Positions 32,349-46,380 of a stretch of 64,000 nt of DNA are shown one piece after another (within the stretch, counting starts at the first letter, position 1; the number at the start of each line of letters is the position of its first letter). The notes under the pieces were generated by a model. That model was not told the DNA's origin, ran no database searches, and saw only the letters and a program-made list of their open reading frames with translations. Source of the stretch: Artemia franciscana (lineage: Eukaryota > Arthropoda > Branchiopoda > Anostraca > Artemiidae); NCBI RefSeq assembly GCF_032884065.1, contig NC_088881.1, forward strand, positions 864,001 through 928,000, written 5' to 3'. Made by a program: the position numbers and the translations under genes.

Positions 32349-34620
32349 CAGTGCCACACAGAAAAATCTCAGGTACGCTTGAAGTACATAGACACATGTG
32401 AAAAAGAAGTTGAAAGTGAGATATAAGGAGGGTGCAATGAATCGGTATATGCATCTTAGAAATACCATCTTTATCTATTGAATCAGATTTTAAGCTTTTC
32501 ACAGCATTAATTACGGAAGAAAAAAATACGGGCACCATGTGGCGTTGGGAAAGCGTTGTACTAGAAGGGGGGGGGTAGGAAGGTGAGTGTACACAGATTG
32601 CACTGAATAGTTAATCACCGAAAAAATCGAAGAATGATGTTTATACCAAGCTGAACGTGGAAGACAATTACTTGTCATAGTATCGTCATTGAACTTGTCA
32701 GAATTGATCACTTTTCGCCAATCTTTCCTACTCACAGGGAAGTCCATACCGCGGTAACGTGCTGACCTCAGATAACGTTAATATTTGGTTTTTGTTTTGC
32801 ATTTGAGATCAGCCACACACCCAAAACTTGGCTGACCACATTCATTGCTAGAGCCATAGTTTCGCTTTAATTTTATCGACTTTAAACAAGGGGTACATTG
32901 ACCAGATATGTTTTTGTGTTCATCTACGAATACGTTGCCGAGGTATGGCAGCCTTTTCTGCCTTTTCATACATATCAAAAGCTGGTTATCATAACAGTAA
33001 ATATCAGCTTTACCATTCATAGGTACCTGGCGCTGAAGAAGATGATATGGAACACATACGGTAGAAAGAAGTGCTGTCAAAGTAGAGATGTTGTGCGGTA
33101 TAATTGCTATGCTCCAGCTGCTTTTTTCAAACCACTTTTATTTTTCTAACTAGAAATTGGTTTCCGATAGATCAATATCCATTGTAAATGTCGTTGAAAT
33201 TGGAATGTGGTCAGTATCTTGGCTTGTTAACATGAACAGAAACAGAAGAAGAGATAATAGCAGGTGAGTAAATAATATGGTCAATATCACTTGTACTTCA
33301 AGAGTGATGAACATTAGAAAGTTTGCGGGATTCGGGCAAACCGCAGTACAACGGGAGACACTCAAAAAAATGAACACACAGAAGATCGTGAACTCACAAA
33401 AAGTGAACTCACAGATGATCGATTAATATCAGAATTAAGGTCCCCATTCATTATATACTGTAGAGAGTTTGAAAGTAACTTGTTCACAAGATTCATCAGC
33501 AGACCACAAGCCTTTGCGAATTTAGTCAAGGATCTGATCGAGTATCCTTCACATGGAGTTCTGCAGGTGGTCTTGTGATCGGCATTTAAAACAGCATTAG
33601 GGTAGGTCCTTAAACTCGTAAACAGGAGAATTTTCATGGTCCACCCTGAGGCCATGCTTGAAAATCGTAGATTGAACAAAAGAATCCGAGAATTCGAGTT
33701 TCATAAACTTTGATAGGCCCAATCTTTTATAATCTTTGATACCTTGTTGGCTTTCGAGTACCGTAATATCAACATCGGTCGGAATATTACATGTAATACC
33801 AAAAAACAACTTGGAAGACACTTTTGTTGTAGTATCGAATATTACATTCTGGATTGACGAGTAGAAGTCCTCCGAAGCAGACTTGTCCATATTGATATAC
33901 CACTTGTCAATGACGGGCTTTACGCTACGTGCTTGTCCATGTCCAGTAATCTGCTCTATAGCAGATTTTTGCTGAAGAGGGTCAGATGAGGCGTCCGGCA
34001 CCTTTGAGACGATAACGGTTGCATGTAAATCTAGCACTGAAGCCACCTTGGGTAATTGTGGGAAGCTCAATTTATAATTGTCAAACTTTAAAGACAATCC
34101 CAAGACAACTTGATGGAGCTCGTTAAATTGTGAGAATAGAGAGGTGTAGGCAGTGGCAGGGAGGAAGGGTACTTCCGTAGGTCACTTTATGACGAATGTC
34201 AGAACAGCAATGTCAGTCTCGTCAAGAGATTTCAATAAAATAATTATGATACTGGATTGACTAACCAGTGCGTTATTTCCTTTCCTAATAGAACAATCTT
34301 CATGACCAGGACAAAGTTGCCACAGTAACGTCTTTGCCACTTTGACCGAAGTAGTGTCAAAAAATTCCACTCTGTGCCTTTTAATTACGTCATTCTGTGC
34401 GCCAATTAGCAAATATCTCTGTATAAAATTCAGTACCGGCAAATAAACAAGGACAGGATTTTCGTCACTACTGGTAAAAGACATCACGCCTGAAACACGC
34501 CATATTTATATACCAAATACAAAAACTACAAACGTAGGTTTCTGCTACCTATTCCCTACAGTTTAAGGGAGACACCACTCTCGGCAGGTACTACCGTCCT
34601 TGCGACAGAAACCACCCCTC
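32349..34620 (-). mobile_element. LINE, 5' half (ORF1, endonuclease, start of RT)
   Basis: Upstream half of the LINE that continues at 17293. ORF1 at about 34487-33597 (RHRVEFFDTTSVKVAKTLLW, CPGHEDCSIRKGNNA; then a helical linker). An EEP endonuclease follows with MNGDLNSDI and a TDHIPIS end (about 33680-33150). The RT then begins with INAVKSLKSDSIDKDGISK and ends at VPEIFLCGTV where the LTR element cuts in. Several stops and frame changes break both ORFs. The G..C-rich 34561-34627 is probably its 5' UTR. Confidence 0.75.
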
Positions 34621-36359
34621 TTCTGCTCGCTCACTGGTAAAATAAAATGATTCTCGCTTACTATTTCAAATGATTCAATAATAATAGCTCAACAGTTCTG
34701 TTCTACAGTTCATGCACAAATAATTATTCTGACAATCTTCTTATGTAGGTCAGGGTTACACGTCACTATTACCCTTAACCAGTTATTGCGAAACCTTGAA
34801 TTATAATGGACTAGTTTTGATTAGATCAAAGCTTATAGCCGAGTGTTGAAATAATTCGCAATTCTTGAGCTGAAAAGGGCCAACTGAACTAATATGTTCA
34901 TAAAATATCCAACTTAATCCAGGTGTGTTCAACCTGGATTAAAGATATTAATCCAGATATATCAACCAGATTAAAGATATTATTCAACCATAATAGATAA
35001 CTCATTAGAATGAAAAGTCAGAATCAGTATTGATTCTGACTTTTCATTCTAATGAGTTATCTAACCTATGAAAAGTGAAAAGTCTAAATATAGAATTGGA
35101 TTTGTAAAGATGACATTTAGAGGCAAATTTACTCACAGGATCAATAGAAGAAAAGTAAAAATCCGGTTGCAGTGGTAGCAAGCAACCTAGTAATAGACGA
35201 TCACGTCTCTTAGGACTAGTAGAAAAAATTTAAATAATTTATACCATTGCTATTCTTGGATGAGAAGCCCCCCCTTACTCCGTACTTCAGTCATCAAACC
35301 ACGATCTATTTAATCTATCTGTTTATATTACAAATCCTATTATAACAAGCACCAAGTCCTATTTTCTTTTTCAATGATTTCTTTTTTCATGTAGAAAATA
35401 ATATTAAATGTACATCTGCCTTCTTATTTTTCAATGCTTCCATTTCTTTTCTATTTGCAGATGTAGACGGCGTATTCATATCCATTGGTTACTCCTATTT
35501 CAAAGGTCACAACAGCAGAAAATCTAATTTAGGAGTGATACTTTAAAGAGAAAAAACTCGTATGAAGACAAAAATTCAACCCGAGCAAATGCTGTTAAAT
35601 AGAAAATATAGAAAAATTTTGCAATACAGCGATTAAATAGTTAAACCAACTATCTTGATGATAACACTCTGGGGTTTATATCTGCTATGGATATATGGTG
35701 GGAAGTCAGAAGTTTCAAAGGCAGTATATTTGCAAAAATTCAAATCTGGAACATTAGGAACTGTTGTGAATCACAATTTTGCATTGTTTTAATTTTTATC
35801 TTCTTGTATGATTTATTCGATTGAATCATGAATCTAAGAGCTATATCGATAAAAACTGCTGAGTTTTGAAGGCATTACTAGTTTTAGAACAAAAATCACT
35901 TTATATAACTAGCTAGAAGAAAATCATCAGGTTACATAAAAAATGACTAGAAATAGTGATAGATCACTAAGGGATGGCGACCATGAGAGAGATTTCTAAA
36001 ATAGTGAATGCTTAAATGATGGTAGTGATATAAAATAAGGTAAAAATCATTCGTGCAGGATCTCGTTCTCTGATCTTTTACCTTATTCAGTGTGCTCACG
36101 GTATATTGCTCAGCTGTAACTTTATACATAAGAAACTCAGTGTCCTCACTTAATTTATGAAACTCCACAAACTTCAGGATTTTAAAGATGAGAACCAGCT
36201 AAAGAGCAATTGGAATAATTAGGCCCAATCGGTCTCCGCATTTGTAAAGATCCAGTGCTCCCATCAAAATACACAAAACAAAATTTCCAAGCTGTGGAAT
36301 ATTAATTTTCCTAGCTAAAACAAATAAAATCTATCTAATATCAATAATGGATCAGAAAA
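34621..36359. other. Non-coding, with hairpins
   Basis: No gene seen. Notable are an 11-bp perfect hairpin (ttaatccaggt at 34914-34924 with acctggattaa at 34932-34942), the 68-bp palindrome listed separately, and a short dispersed repeat at about 35150-35215 (atccggttgcagtggtagcaagcaacc) related to 14915-14985. Confidence 0.45.
34995..35062. repeat. Perfect 68-bp palindrome
   Basis: Two 32-bp arms with no mismatch around a 4-base loop (gtat). The left arm begins agataactcattagaatg and the right arm ends cattctaatgagttatct. A perfect structure of this size is usually unstable, so it is either recent or maintained. Confidence 0.97.
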
Positions 36360-36890
36360 TTTAAATAGTTTAGCAGTTATGTTGATCGAAAGTGAAAAGC
36401 GTAAGGACATTAGATCTTAAAGAGTTTTAGAAGAATTTATAAATTAAAACTTAGAAACTTGTAGGGGCTTGAAACTTCTGCCGTAAGGTTCTCTGATGCT
36501 TATAATGTAATGGTCCGATTTCAATTAGAATTTTTCGACTGTTAGTGGGTATTTCCTCCCTCTTTCAAAAATCAAGCAAATTTTCGCAGTTTCTTAGCCT
36601 TTTATGGAATAAACTAAATCTAAAAAGTTTTATGTATTTGGAATCAACATAATAAGTCGATGACATATCAAGTGATGTTAAAATTCCATTTCTAGAGTTT
36701 TGCGTACTATTGAGTCTTTTAGCTTCATTCTTACAGTTAATTAACAGAAACTATTTGATACTTTAGCACGTAAATCCAATGATTTAAAAAATAAGATATT
36801 ATCGGCGCATATTAGGTGTTTCAATTACAAATAAGGGAATGGGAGAATCTTTGAAGTTTCAATTAGATATCCAGGTTGCATTGGCCCACA
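36360..36890 (-). repeat. Dispersed repeat A, inverted copy
   Basis: Close relative of 14485-14930 in the same orientation: gggtatttcctccctctttc, gcaaattttcgcagtttc, aataagtcgatgacatatca, then attaggtgtttcaattacaaata and atccaggttgca. The two copies share the same flank, so they derive from one larger element. Confidence 0.75.
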
Positions 36891-36989
36891 AATCGCTTTT
36901 GACTCTTAAAAAGGTTACTAGAATCTCAAATAAAATTCCCCATCTGAAGTTATTATAATCAGCTATTTCATTAAAACCTTATTTGCACC

Positions 36990-37745
36990 AAGGGCATAAC
37001 TTAAAAGCTTTGCTCTAGTGATCTGGTTGGTTGTGTCAACCCTCGAGTTATTGTTATATGTCCTTTGGGCTATTTTAAACAAGATGGCTATGGCACAGTT
37101 TTAATCAGATGCATTTGAGAAAAAATGGTGCATAGAGGGGGGGGGCTAATCACTCTCCATCACTTTGAATCTTTGAAATGTCACTAGAACTTCATATTTC
37201 TAATCAAAGGAGTCCTTTCCAAAGTTTATACGACCTCCCTTCCATGAAGCCTTTACATACCGCGGGAGCATAACTTATATTTTTGCCCTGAGAGCTGCGG
37301 GAAAGATTTTTGTCCTTAAAGACATAGTTACAGGACCTTCAAACTATGCTGAAGAAGGAGACTGCTTCAAAATTTTTATTGCATGGGTTTGGAAGAGTGA
37401 TATGCGTGAAGGGGGGCTGGTTGCCCTCAAATCACTAATGACTATAAAAAGGGCACAAGAACTGTCAAGCTCCAATTAAATAAAACCCTTTCATAGTAAG
37501 ACCACTATTTTTATAAGACAACTTATATATGCCCGGAGCAGAGTTTACAACTCTTTCCCTGAAGAAATATTTGGGGGTGTAATCCTCCAAGACATAATTT
37601 TCGGATTGTTTAACTACCTTGAACAAAATGGCTATCTCAAAATTTTGAGCGAATGCTTTTATGGAAATGATAGGCGTGGGGGATGTTACCCTCTTATCAC
37701 TTTTGAATATTGAAAAGGGCAATAGCCCTTTTCATTTCCAATCGA
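36990..37745 (-). repeat. Short tandem array of the repeat A segment, inverted
   Basis: About 2.7 diverged units of roughly 270 bp. Anchor points at about 37208 (aaagtttatacgacc), 37480 (ccctttcatagtaagacc) and 37740. Same segment as the array at 55890-58060 but in the opposite orientation. Confidence 0.65.
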
Positions 37746-38927
<1,182 letters not shown>

Positions 38928-38939
38928 CATAGATATATC

Positions 38940-41165
38940 TGGTACCCCTTTAAGACCTGTAAATAGCTCTATAAGTAGTGTTTCCATTTGTGATAGTACT
39001 AGTGAAGTTGACTCTACGAAATATACAGAAACTGAATCGTATGTTAGTGCTAGATCTGATAGCAGATATTATGAACCACTATGCATACCATTTCTTTTAA
39101 ATCGTTTGATTCTGGATCAAGCGAAGCTGCTGATGACAAAACTATTATTGAAGGACTTATGGTAGTATATAGTAATGTAGACTGTATTACTTCAAAGATA
39201 AATAAAACTAAGTCGGTGATGTCAAAAAGGCACGAAGTAAGTGTTTTTGCCTTCACTGAGGTGAAACCAAAACATACTGCATTTGATTCTACTGAAATAC
39301 AAATTCAAGTACCTGTATTTGAGCTACTCACCAATCTATCAAAGTCAAATGGTAGAGGGATAGCAGGGTACGTCATATCTACGCTCCAGGTAAGAGCTCT
39401 TACGGTAAATTCAGATTACGAACCTTGTGTTGAGCAAATATAGATAACGATTCTGCAGCAAAGTCTCCCTGCAGTCATAGGCTACTTACATAAAAGTCCC
39501 AGCTCCCCTTGTCGGACAAGTTCCCTTCTAGCAACTGCATATAATTGTGACGAAGCAATAATATAAGAACGTTTTTATTGTTGGAGATTTTAATTCACCA
39601 GAACTACAGTGGATTGATGGGTTTGCTGTTACAGAAGGAGTTGATCACCCAAATGATCCACTTCTAGATTGCCTTCATGAACATTCACTATACCAAGCAA
39701 TGGATTTTCCGACCAGGCATAAAAGTGGGCAGAACCCAACCCTACTAGACCTTTTGTTTATTAATGACCACAATATGCCCACTAGTGTCGATTTGGAATT
39801 ACCATTTGGAGCGATTGACCATGTTGCAATTACTTGTAGGCTTAGGTTGTACCCACAAAACGATAATTAAGTTAACATTTGTAAACAAATTACAAGCAGG
39901 TCAGAATGAAAAGGGTTTTAGTTAAAGCAATAGAAAAACATACAGTAATATCCTGGAAAAGAAGACCCAAAACCTTACCGTTTATCACTCGTGATGTCAA
40001 GCAAACTGTATGTAAAAAGAAGAAGTATTGGAGCAAATACAAAAGTAACCCCTCCCATGAGAATGATGAGAAAATTAAGCAAACCCAAAATATAATTAGG
40101 TATCTTACGAGAAAACTTACGACAGAATATGAAGAGGGATTGGCATTGTATTCAAGATCTAATCCTAGAAGATTTTGGAAGTATGCTTCATCTCGGAAAC
40201 TAGGGAGACGCTCAGTTACGGAACTACCTGTGAATGGCAATACAGTTAGCACCCCGAAAGATATAGCAGCTGAATTGAGTAGTCAATTTAAGTCAGTGTT
40301 CACACCTCCAGACGACGCTCCCTTACCAGAAGCCCCAAAAAATTCAACTGCGGAACCTTTGCAAAAGATAACTGTGGCTGCCTCTGATGTAGCGAGTCGT
40401 CTGAAGCTGCTTAGTCCTAACAAATCTGTTGGCCCTGATCAAGCTCACCCACGAGTATTGAAAGAAGCTCTTGCAGAAATAGCCCTTCCTCTTACGAACA
40501 TGTTTCAGAAATCTCTTGATACTAAGCAGATTCCTCAGGACTGGTGGAATACTAACTTTACACCTGTACACAAAGAGGGTAGCCGCAAAAGCATTTCCAA
40601 TTGAAGACCCATTAGTCTTACATCTATAGCTGGTAAAATCTTAGAAGGAATCGTGAATACTCATATTGTCAGACACCGTACCACCAATGAGCTGCTCAGT
40701 GATAGTCAGCATAGCTTCAGACATGGACCCTCGGTTGAGACTAACTTGATTGATCCGTATGATTATATTACTGAGGATCTAGATCAAGCAATCCCTGTCA
40801 ACTTGATTCTATCAGATTTTATGAAAGCCTTCGATAAAGTATGTTACCGTCGACTAAGGACCAAGTTATTTGCAAATGGATTACATAATGAAATTGTAGA
40901 GTGAGTACTTCAGTTTCTTTCCGGGGGAAAGCAAAGGGTTAAAATACTTGGAAAAAATGGACACGTATCCTTTTTAGAAGAAGTAGAAGTATTAAGTGGA
41001 TTGCTCCAGGGAACCATCTTGGGACCAACGTTATTCAACATTTATATTAATGAAACACCAACCACAGTCAAAAATAAAACAAATACTTATGCTGATGACT
41101 CCAAACTTATTGGGCATGTTGATACACCCGATAAGACAGCCTCTATGCAGAATGACCTAGGGTAA
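38940..41165 (+). mobile_element. LINE a, broken
   Basis: Plus-strand non-LTR element. An acidic ORF1-like tail is followed by an EEP endonuclease (VVYSNVDCITSKINK; VGDFNSPELQWIDG at about 39580; AIDHVAITCRL). The linker and RT follow: RRFWKYASSRK; SPNKSVGPDQAHPRVLKEAL; WNTNFTPVHKEGSRKSISN; SQHSFRHGPSVETNL; SDFMKAFDKVCYRRL; SGLLQGTILGPTLFNIYIN; TYADDSKLIG. Frame breaks or stops lie near 39443-39560, 40604, 40904 and 41163. The RT resembles the CR1/L2/Rex group. It is cut off at about 41165 by another LINE and its 3' end is missing. Confidence 0.8.
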
Positions 41166-41169
41166 ATTG

Positions 41170-42435
41170 TTATTTTATTATAGAAAATTCTCTGCGTGTG
41201 GTAAAGACATTAGGAAGATATGGCAAGTAATCAGTTCTGTAATTAGTTCTCTTTTATCAGTGATTAGTCAAATTCTTGAAAAAGCTATGCTTTCTCGACT
41301 TCTTGATTTTCTTAATTCTAAACACTTTTTTCCTGATTTTCAGTTTGGTTTTAGGGCAAAGCACTCAACTGAGCATGCATGTGCACCTCTCTTGAATTAT
41401 TTACATTAATCGTTTGACTCTGGTATGATACCTGCTGCTCTTTTTCTTGATGTTGGAAAAGCATTTGACTCATTAACACTTACGATTCTTCTTTTGAAAC
41501 TACCCCATACTGGTATAAGAGGGAATGCTTATTCATGGTTTCTATCATATTTATCTGGTCGAGTCATCTCGGTTGATCCGCACTTTTCTAACCCCTCTGG
41601 AATAGAGTTTGGCGTTCTATAAAGATCTTTCATTGGGTTGATACTCTTTTAATCTACCTCAATGACCTTATGGTTGTGGTTAAAAATTTAGAAACTATCA
41701 TTTGCTGTCGTCTTTGTCAACCAGTATCCGTCACTAATTGTGACAAGAGTTTGTCCTTAGCGGATATACTTATTGCTTTTGCTGATGACAGCACTCTAGG
41801 CACAACGGGTAGAGCTGACTCTGATCTTCGATCAAAGATGATACCCCTTTTTGAAAGAGTTATCCAGTGGTTTGATGTAAATTATTTTACCTTAAATGTC
41901 AGAAAGTCATGTTTTTTCACTTTCTTCAGAGTCTCAAAGGCTTGCCCTGACTTAAATGAAATACACATATCAAAAGGCTCTCTAAGTAGACCTGAAGATC
42001 GTTACGTTCTTCCTAGGCATCTTGCAAGACGAAAATCTTTCTTTCAAGCATCATATAGACATAATTAAACTGAAAGTCTCGAGGAGTCTCGGAATCCTTA
42101 GAAGCTGAAATACATATTTCTAGGGTCGATTCTTAGAATCTTGTTCTGCAGCCTAGTTCAGTTTTATGTTTCATATTGTTCTGTTATTTGGATGTCAACT
42201 TCAGTCTTCATTCAGAGTTCATGGTATGAGGATCTTTTTTGGATGTAACATATTACTAAAGGATTATAGTCTCTACCTGACCTACAGCTAATTTTCAATT
42301 CAGTAACCAATTGATTATAATTTGAATAAGCAAATTATTTTTCTTCTTGAGTGAAATTTCCCTTGGGAACTTTGATTTAGACTTAACCCGAGTGATTTCC
42401 CTAGAGTCATTTAATATCCGATTGTTTAGATTTAT
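41170..42435 (+). mobile_element. LINE b, 5'-truncated and broken
   Basis: RT of a different LINE family: ISQILEKAMLSRLLDFL, FGFRAKHSTEHACAPLL, ALFLDVGKAFDSL, LKLPHTGIRGNAYSWFLSYL, the IYLNDL block, IAFADDSTLGTTG, LNVRKSCFFTFF. There are stops near 41409, 41622 and 41650. The first 60 bp look like an upstream piece joined after an internal deletion. Jockey/CR1-like; the 3' part decays after about 42070. Confidence 0.7.
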
Positions 42436-42499
42436 TTGCTACTGACATTTTTGCAATTTGAACTTGGTGTACCCAGAAGCGATATTTATTACAGGCCTG

Positions 42500-43838
42500 G
42501 AACAGTGTGGTATCTGTTTAAAAAGAATTACAAACAAAACAGTCAGCATGCAGTGTATCAAATGTAATAGATGGTCTAATTTAGTTGTGGAAACACTAAG
42601 TACTCTAATAACTTGAAGAAGACCTATGTGTGCGTAATTTGTACACAAAAAGATTCCCCAAAAACCTTTACTCTGAAAAAACTGGGGTTGAAAATAATAG
42701 TCCGAAACAGCAAAGTAACAACGAAAAAAATCCAGGATCAACTCAACAAGAGCACTATCTTCCCAAAAGAAAACTTGTCATTTAAATCTCAAGGCACTCC
42801 TGGTGGTGCACTGAGATCTATGGATGCTATAGAAAATATCACCGTGGAAAGAAATGACTGCTCATGTCCTGATCTGAGCTGCCTCATATGTGACGACCGA
42901 ACAAAAGACAGCCCTTCGTTCAATTGTCATCTTTGCTATTAACGCATCCATGCCGCCTGAGCTGCAATCGATGCAAACATAGTCCTTGCTCTGCAGAAAC
43001 CCTTGGGACGTTTCTTTCTTTTTACCTGTGGGAAGCGCTTAAACAGCTCTATAATATAATCAGCTCTAAAGTTCTCAGTAATAATGTATCTGTTCAATGC
43101 AGTAGCTTAGTTACTAGTCAAACCGCACAAACAAACATAGAGTATTCTCAGTCTCCGCATACCGATGAAAAGGGTCATACAACAGATCATATTCCTGAAC
43201 TACGTGTCTTCAGATTTCACATAAGGCGAGGCTGTAGAAAGGCGGAGAATTGTACGTTTCTCCATATTTACTTGGATTATTTCAAAGGCATCTGCCGTGA
43301 TGAGTGTTGTATTCTGCCTCACAGATCTCTGTCGAAAAAATTTGCCCGTGGCCTTTGTTTCATGAACTGTTGTCCTAATGTGCATCTCACTTCCCATAGA
43401 AGGAAAAAGCTACGTTCCAATACTGAATTGCGAAGTTCAAAAAACGGGGAGCGAAAAAGTTCACCTCTGTTAAAACGCCAAAGACAGCAATTTACAGTCC
43501 TGCTTATGAGCTTGAAGCTCAAACCACCTGTCTTAAATCAGCCAATACAGATCCCTCTCTCCTCATACCTACCACTCCTCGTGAAACCTTGGAGAAACTG
43601 GCAAGAACCAAAATCTGCCAGCCTTCCGACCATATATCCTGTACTAACAAAAACCAGTTTGGAATTTAAAGGAAATCAAAGATTCACCCACCCCTCCAAC
43701 CATGTCTTCCGAGTATCCCAACTTGGAACCGATTCAATGTGCTGGCAAGGAGATTCGAGACCGCAGTGTAAAGCCCTTCTTTCATCCCTATATATTTCAA
43801 AAAATACTATTATCAAATGTCCGGTCACTTATGAATAA
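42500..43838 (+). pseudogene. LINE c ORF1 with PHD-like and CCCH-like fingers
   Basis: N-terminal PHD-like cysteines: CGICLKRITNKTVSMQCIKC then NRWSN (about 42510-42585), followed after a stop by CVICTQKD. Downstream (about 43210-43395) three similar blocks, GCRKAENCTFLH, GICRDECCILPH and GLCFMNCCPNVH, look like tandem CCCH zinc fingers; their expected leading Cys is not seen, which may be decay. A basic, Ser-rich tail follows. PHD fingers are known in CR1-type ORF1 proteins; I do not recall tandem CCCH fingers as usual. The coding frame overlaps the start of ORF2 near 43702. Confidence 0.65.
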
Positions 43839-46380
43839 ATTAGAAGAGGTTGAACTTCGTTTTAATAATGAACTGGCTGATATAGCTTGTATCTGTGAAT
43901 CATGGTCCACGACTGAACAGGATGTAAAATTTGAGGGATATGACACCTATTTCAAACATAGCATTACACCCAATGACATTACAGTAGAACACGGTGGTGG
44001 TGTTGGTATTATTTGTCAATCATCTATAAGAAATCGAGTTCTCACCTTCAGTAGCATACCAAATAACCATGGTTTTGAAATATTATGGCTGTGGTGCAGG
44101 CCTAAGAAGCTTCCCAAGGAAGTGGCATCACTAGTGATATATGTTTTTACTATCCTCCTCGTGGCCCCTATCGTAAAGACCTTATGAATTACTGACAGAA
44201 TTGCACTGACAATGTACGATCCTTGTATCCTAACACTGGTATCATAATGTGTGGTGACTTTAGTGACTTAGATGTCAAATGGCCAAGCAATTCACTATCA
44301 CTTAAGCAGGTTGTCAATGTGCCAACAACAGGTAACCGTATGTTGGATCTCATTTTTAGTAACTGTCCTGAATATTATAATACTCCGGTTACATTACCCA
44401 CCTTAGATTTGAGGGATCACCTTGGTGTTGCTTGGACACCCAATCATTTTATCCCAAATAGACAAAAAAATACTGTGGTGTATAGGCCTTTCACACTTGA
44501 ACTAGTAAATCTCTACGAGAAATGGCTCACAGATCGTGACTGGTGTGATATTCTTTCATTGTGTGACGGTGACAAAATGGCAAGTTTATTCTGTAAGGAA
44601 CTGTTCGAAAACTACTGTGAAATTTGACCTGAAAAAAAAAATTATGTGAAATCTAATTATAAACCATGGATTACTCAAGAGATTCGAAATCAGATAAAAG
44701 TGAGAAATGAACTGCATTTAACTGGACTCGTAAAAGATTGCAAAAGAGTAAGAAATTTAATTGTATATAAAATAAGATGTTCACGCAAGCAGTATGGGTC
44801 TAAAATAATAAGCGAAATATATAAATCCAACCCAAGGAAGTTCCATGACTTAGTTCAGAACATTATCGGCAAAAAGTAACCAAAGTTGAAGTGAGAGATG
44901 TCAATGTTAAACCCCTGTTACCTAGTGAAATTAATTACTTTTTTCCATCAATTTGTAAAATTCATCCGCAACTAAGAAAATTACCACCGACTGATTCAGT
45001 TTCAAATATCTCTATACTAGAAGTTTGTTCAGTTGCTAAGAAGGTGAAGGCACTTGTTTCTCGTAAATCTAGTTATCCTAGTGAGAAACCGATTAAATTG
45101 ATTATTGAGTCTGCTGATCTTTTATCTACTCCTTTAACGACAATTTTTAACCAATGGTCTCTTGATGGTGTTTTCCCATGAATTTTTAAACAGGCGTATG
45201 TAACGCCAATCCCCGAATGCGAGGCACCTAAAGATATTATCAATATGAGGCCAATTTCAAAAACACCAGCTGTTTCAAAAGTATTTCAAAGTTTTATTTT
45301 TGATTGTTTATTTGAGGACATAAATGATAATATTGATTCCCAACAATTTGGATTTAGATCTGGGCATAGTACTGTTCATTATTTGGTTGCATTGTTAGAT
45401 ACTATGCTTAAGCACTTAGAAAATAATGGGGCCTATGTTGATGCATTATTTGCAGACATAGTTAAGGCTTTTGATAGTCTTGATCATAATGTAGTTGTGG
45501 AAGAAACAAAGGTTATGGGAGCCCGTCCATTTGTTATACGAATGCTCGCTACTTTTCTTTTTGAAAGATCTTAGTGTGTCCAACTCCCTTACCTTGAGCC
45601 ACCTGAGTTTGTAAATATTTCTTGTGGTTCGCCAAAAGGGACTAAATTAGGCCCGCTTTCTTTTCTTATTGTTTTTAACCGTATTTTAACAACAATTCGT
45701 GAGCGTTTTAAATTTGCTCATGATTTAACTGTTTTACCACTGCGACTAAGCCCTCCGACTACTGAACAGTCTGACTTGATCGAAATCTACCATGATCTAA
45801 AAGCTGAAGTAAGAAAGGTAAAACTGACGGTCAGTGAAACTAAGAGCTCTTATATGACGTTTTCCTTCCTAAAGAGTAACAATCACTCTTCTCCTAATTC
45901 CTTACTGCCGACAAAGAAAACTGTTAAAATACTTGGGATACTTTTGGACGATGATTTAAGATGGAATTCACACGTTGACTATCTGACTAAAAAAGGTGCC
46001 TCGCTTTTACATTCATTTTCCAACCTAAACGATTTGGTATGTCAACTGAGGTTTTAAAGTCTGTATACTGCAGCTATGTTAGACCTTCTCTTGAGTATGC
46101 ATGCCCTGCTTGGCATCCAAGATTGACAAAAGATTAAACACATAGACTTGAGAGGATACAAAAAAGAGCTGTAAAAATTAAACATGGACAAAACTACTCA
46201 ACATAGGAGGAGGCATTGAAACAACTCAATTCGGACTCATTTGATAATCGTAGACATGGCTTAACATATAGATTTGAACTAAATTGCTTAAATTCTCCAA
46301 CTCATTGTCGTCTACTACCCAACCTTTTAGGTAGTAGTCCCCCAACTGAAGGACCAGTTACTAGACTCTGACAAATAAAA
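43702..46380 (+). pseudogene. LINE c ORF2: endonuclease and reverse transcriptase
   Basis: EEP domain with LLSNVRSLMNKLEEVELRF, IACICESWSTTEQ, HGGGVGIIC, CGDFSDLDVKWP, NRMLDLIFSNC. The linker is KSNYKPWITQEIRNQIKVRN. RT follows with MRPISKTPAVSKVFQSFIFD, QQFGFRSGHSTVHYLVALLD, YVDALFADIVKAFDSLDHN, a G-PKGTKLGP block near 45640, ETKSSYMTFSF and VKILGILLDDDLRWNSHVDY, then the C-terminal YVRPSLEYACPAWHPRL. Frames change or stop near 44187, 44627, 44879, 45181, 45574 and 46057. The catalytic F.DD position near 45718 has changed to FAHD-like sequence. Confidence 0.8.

Noticed and set aside
32226-32468. A separate gene at the LTR-LINE boundary
   Set aside because: The frame straddles the insertion point at 32348/32349 and so combines LTR and LINE sequence by chance.
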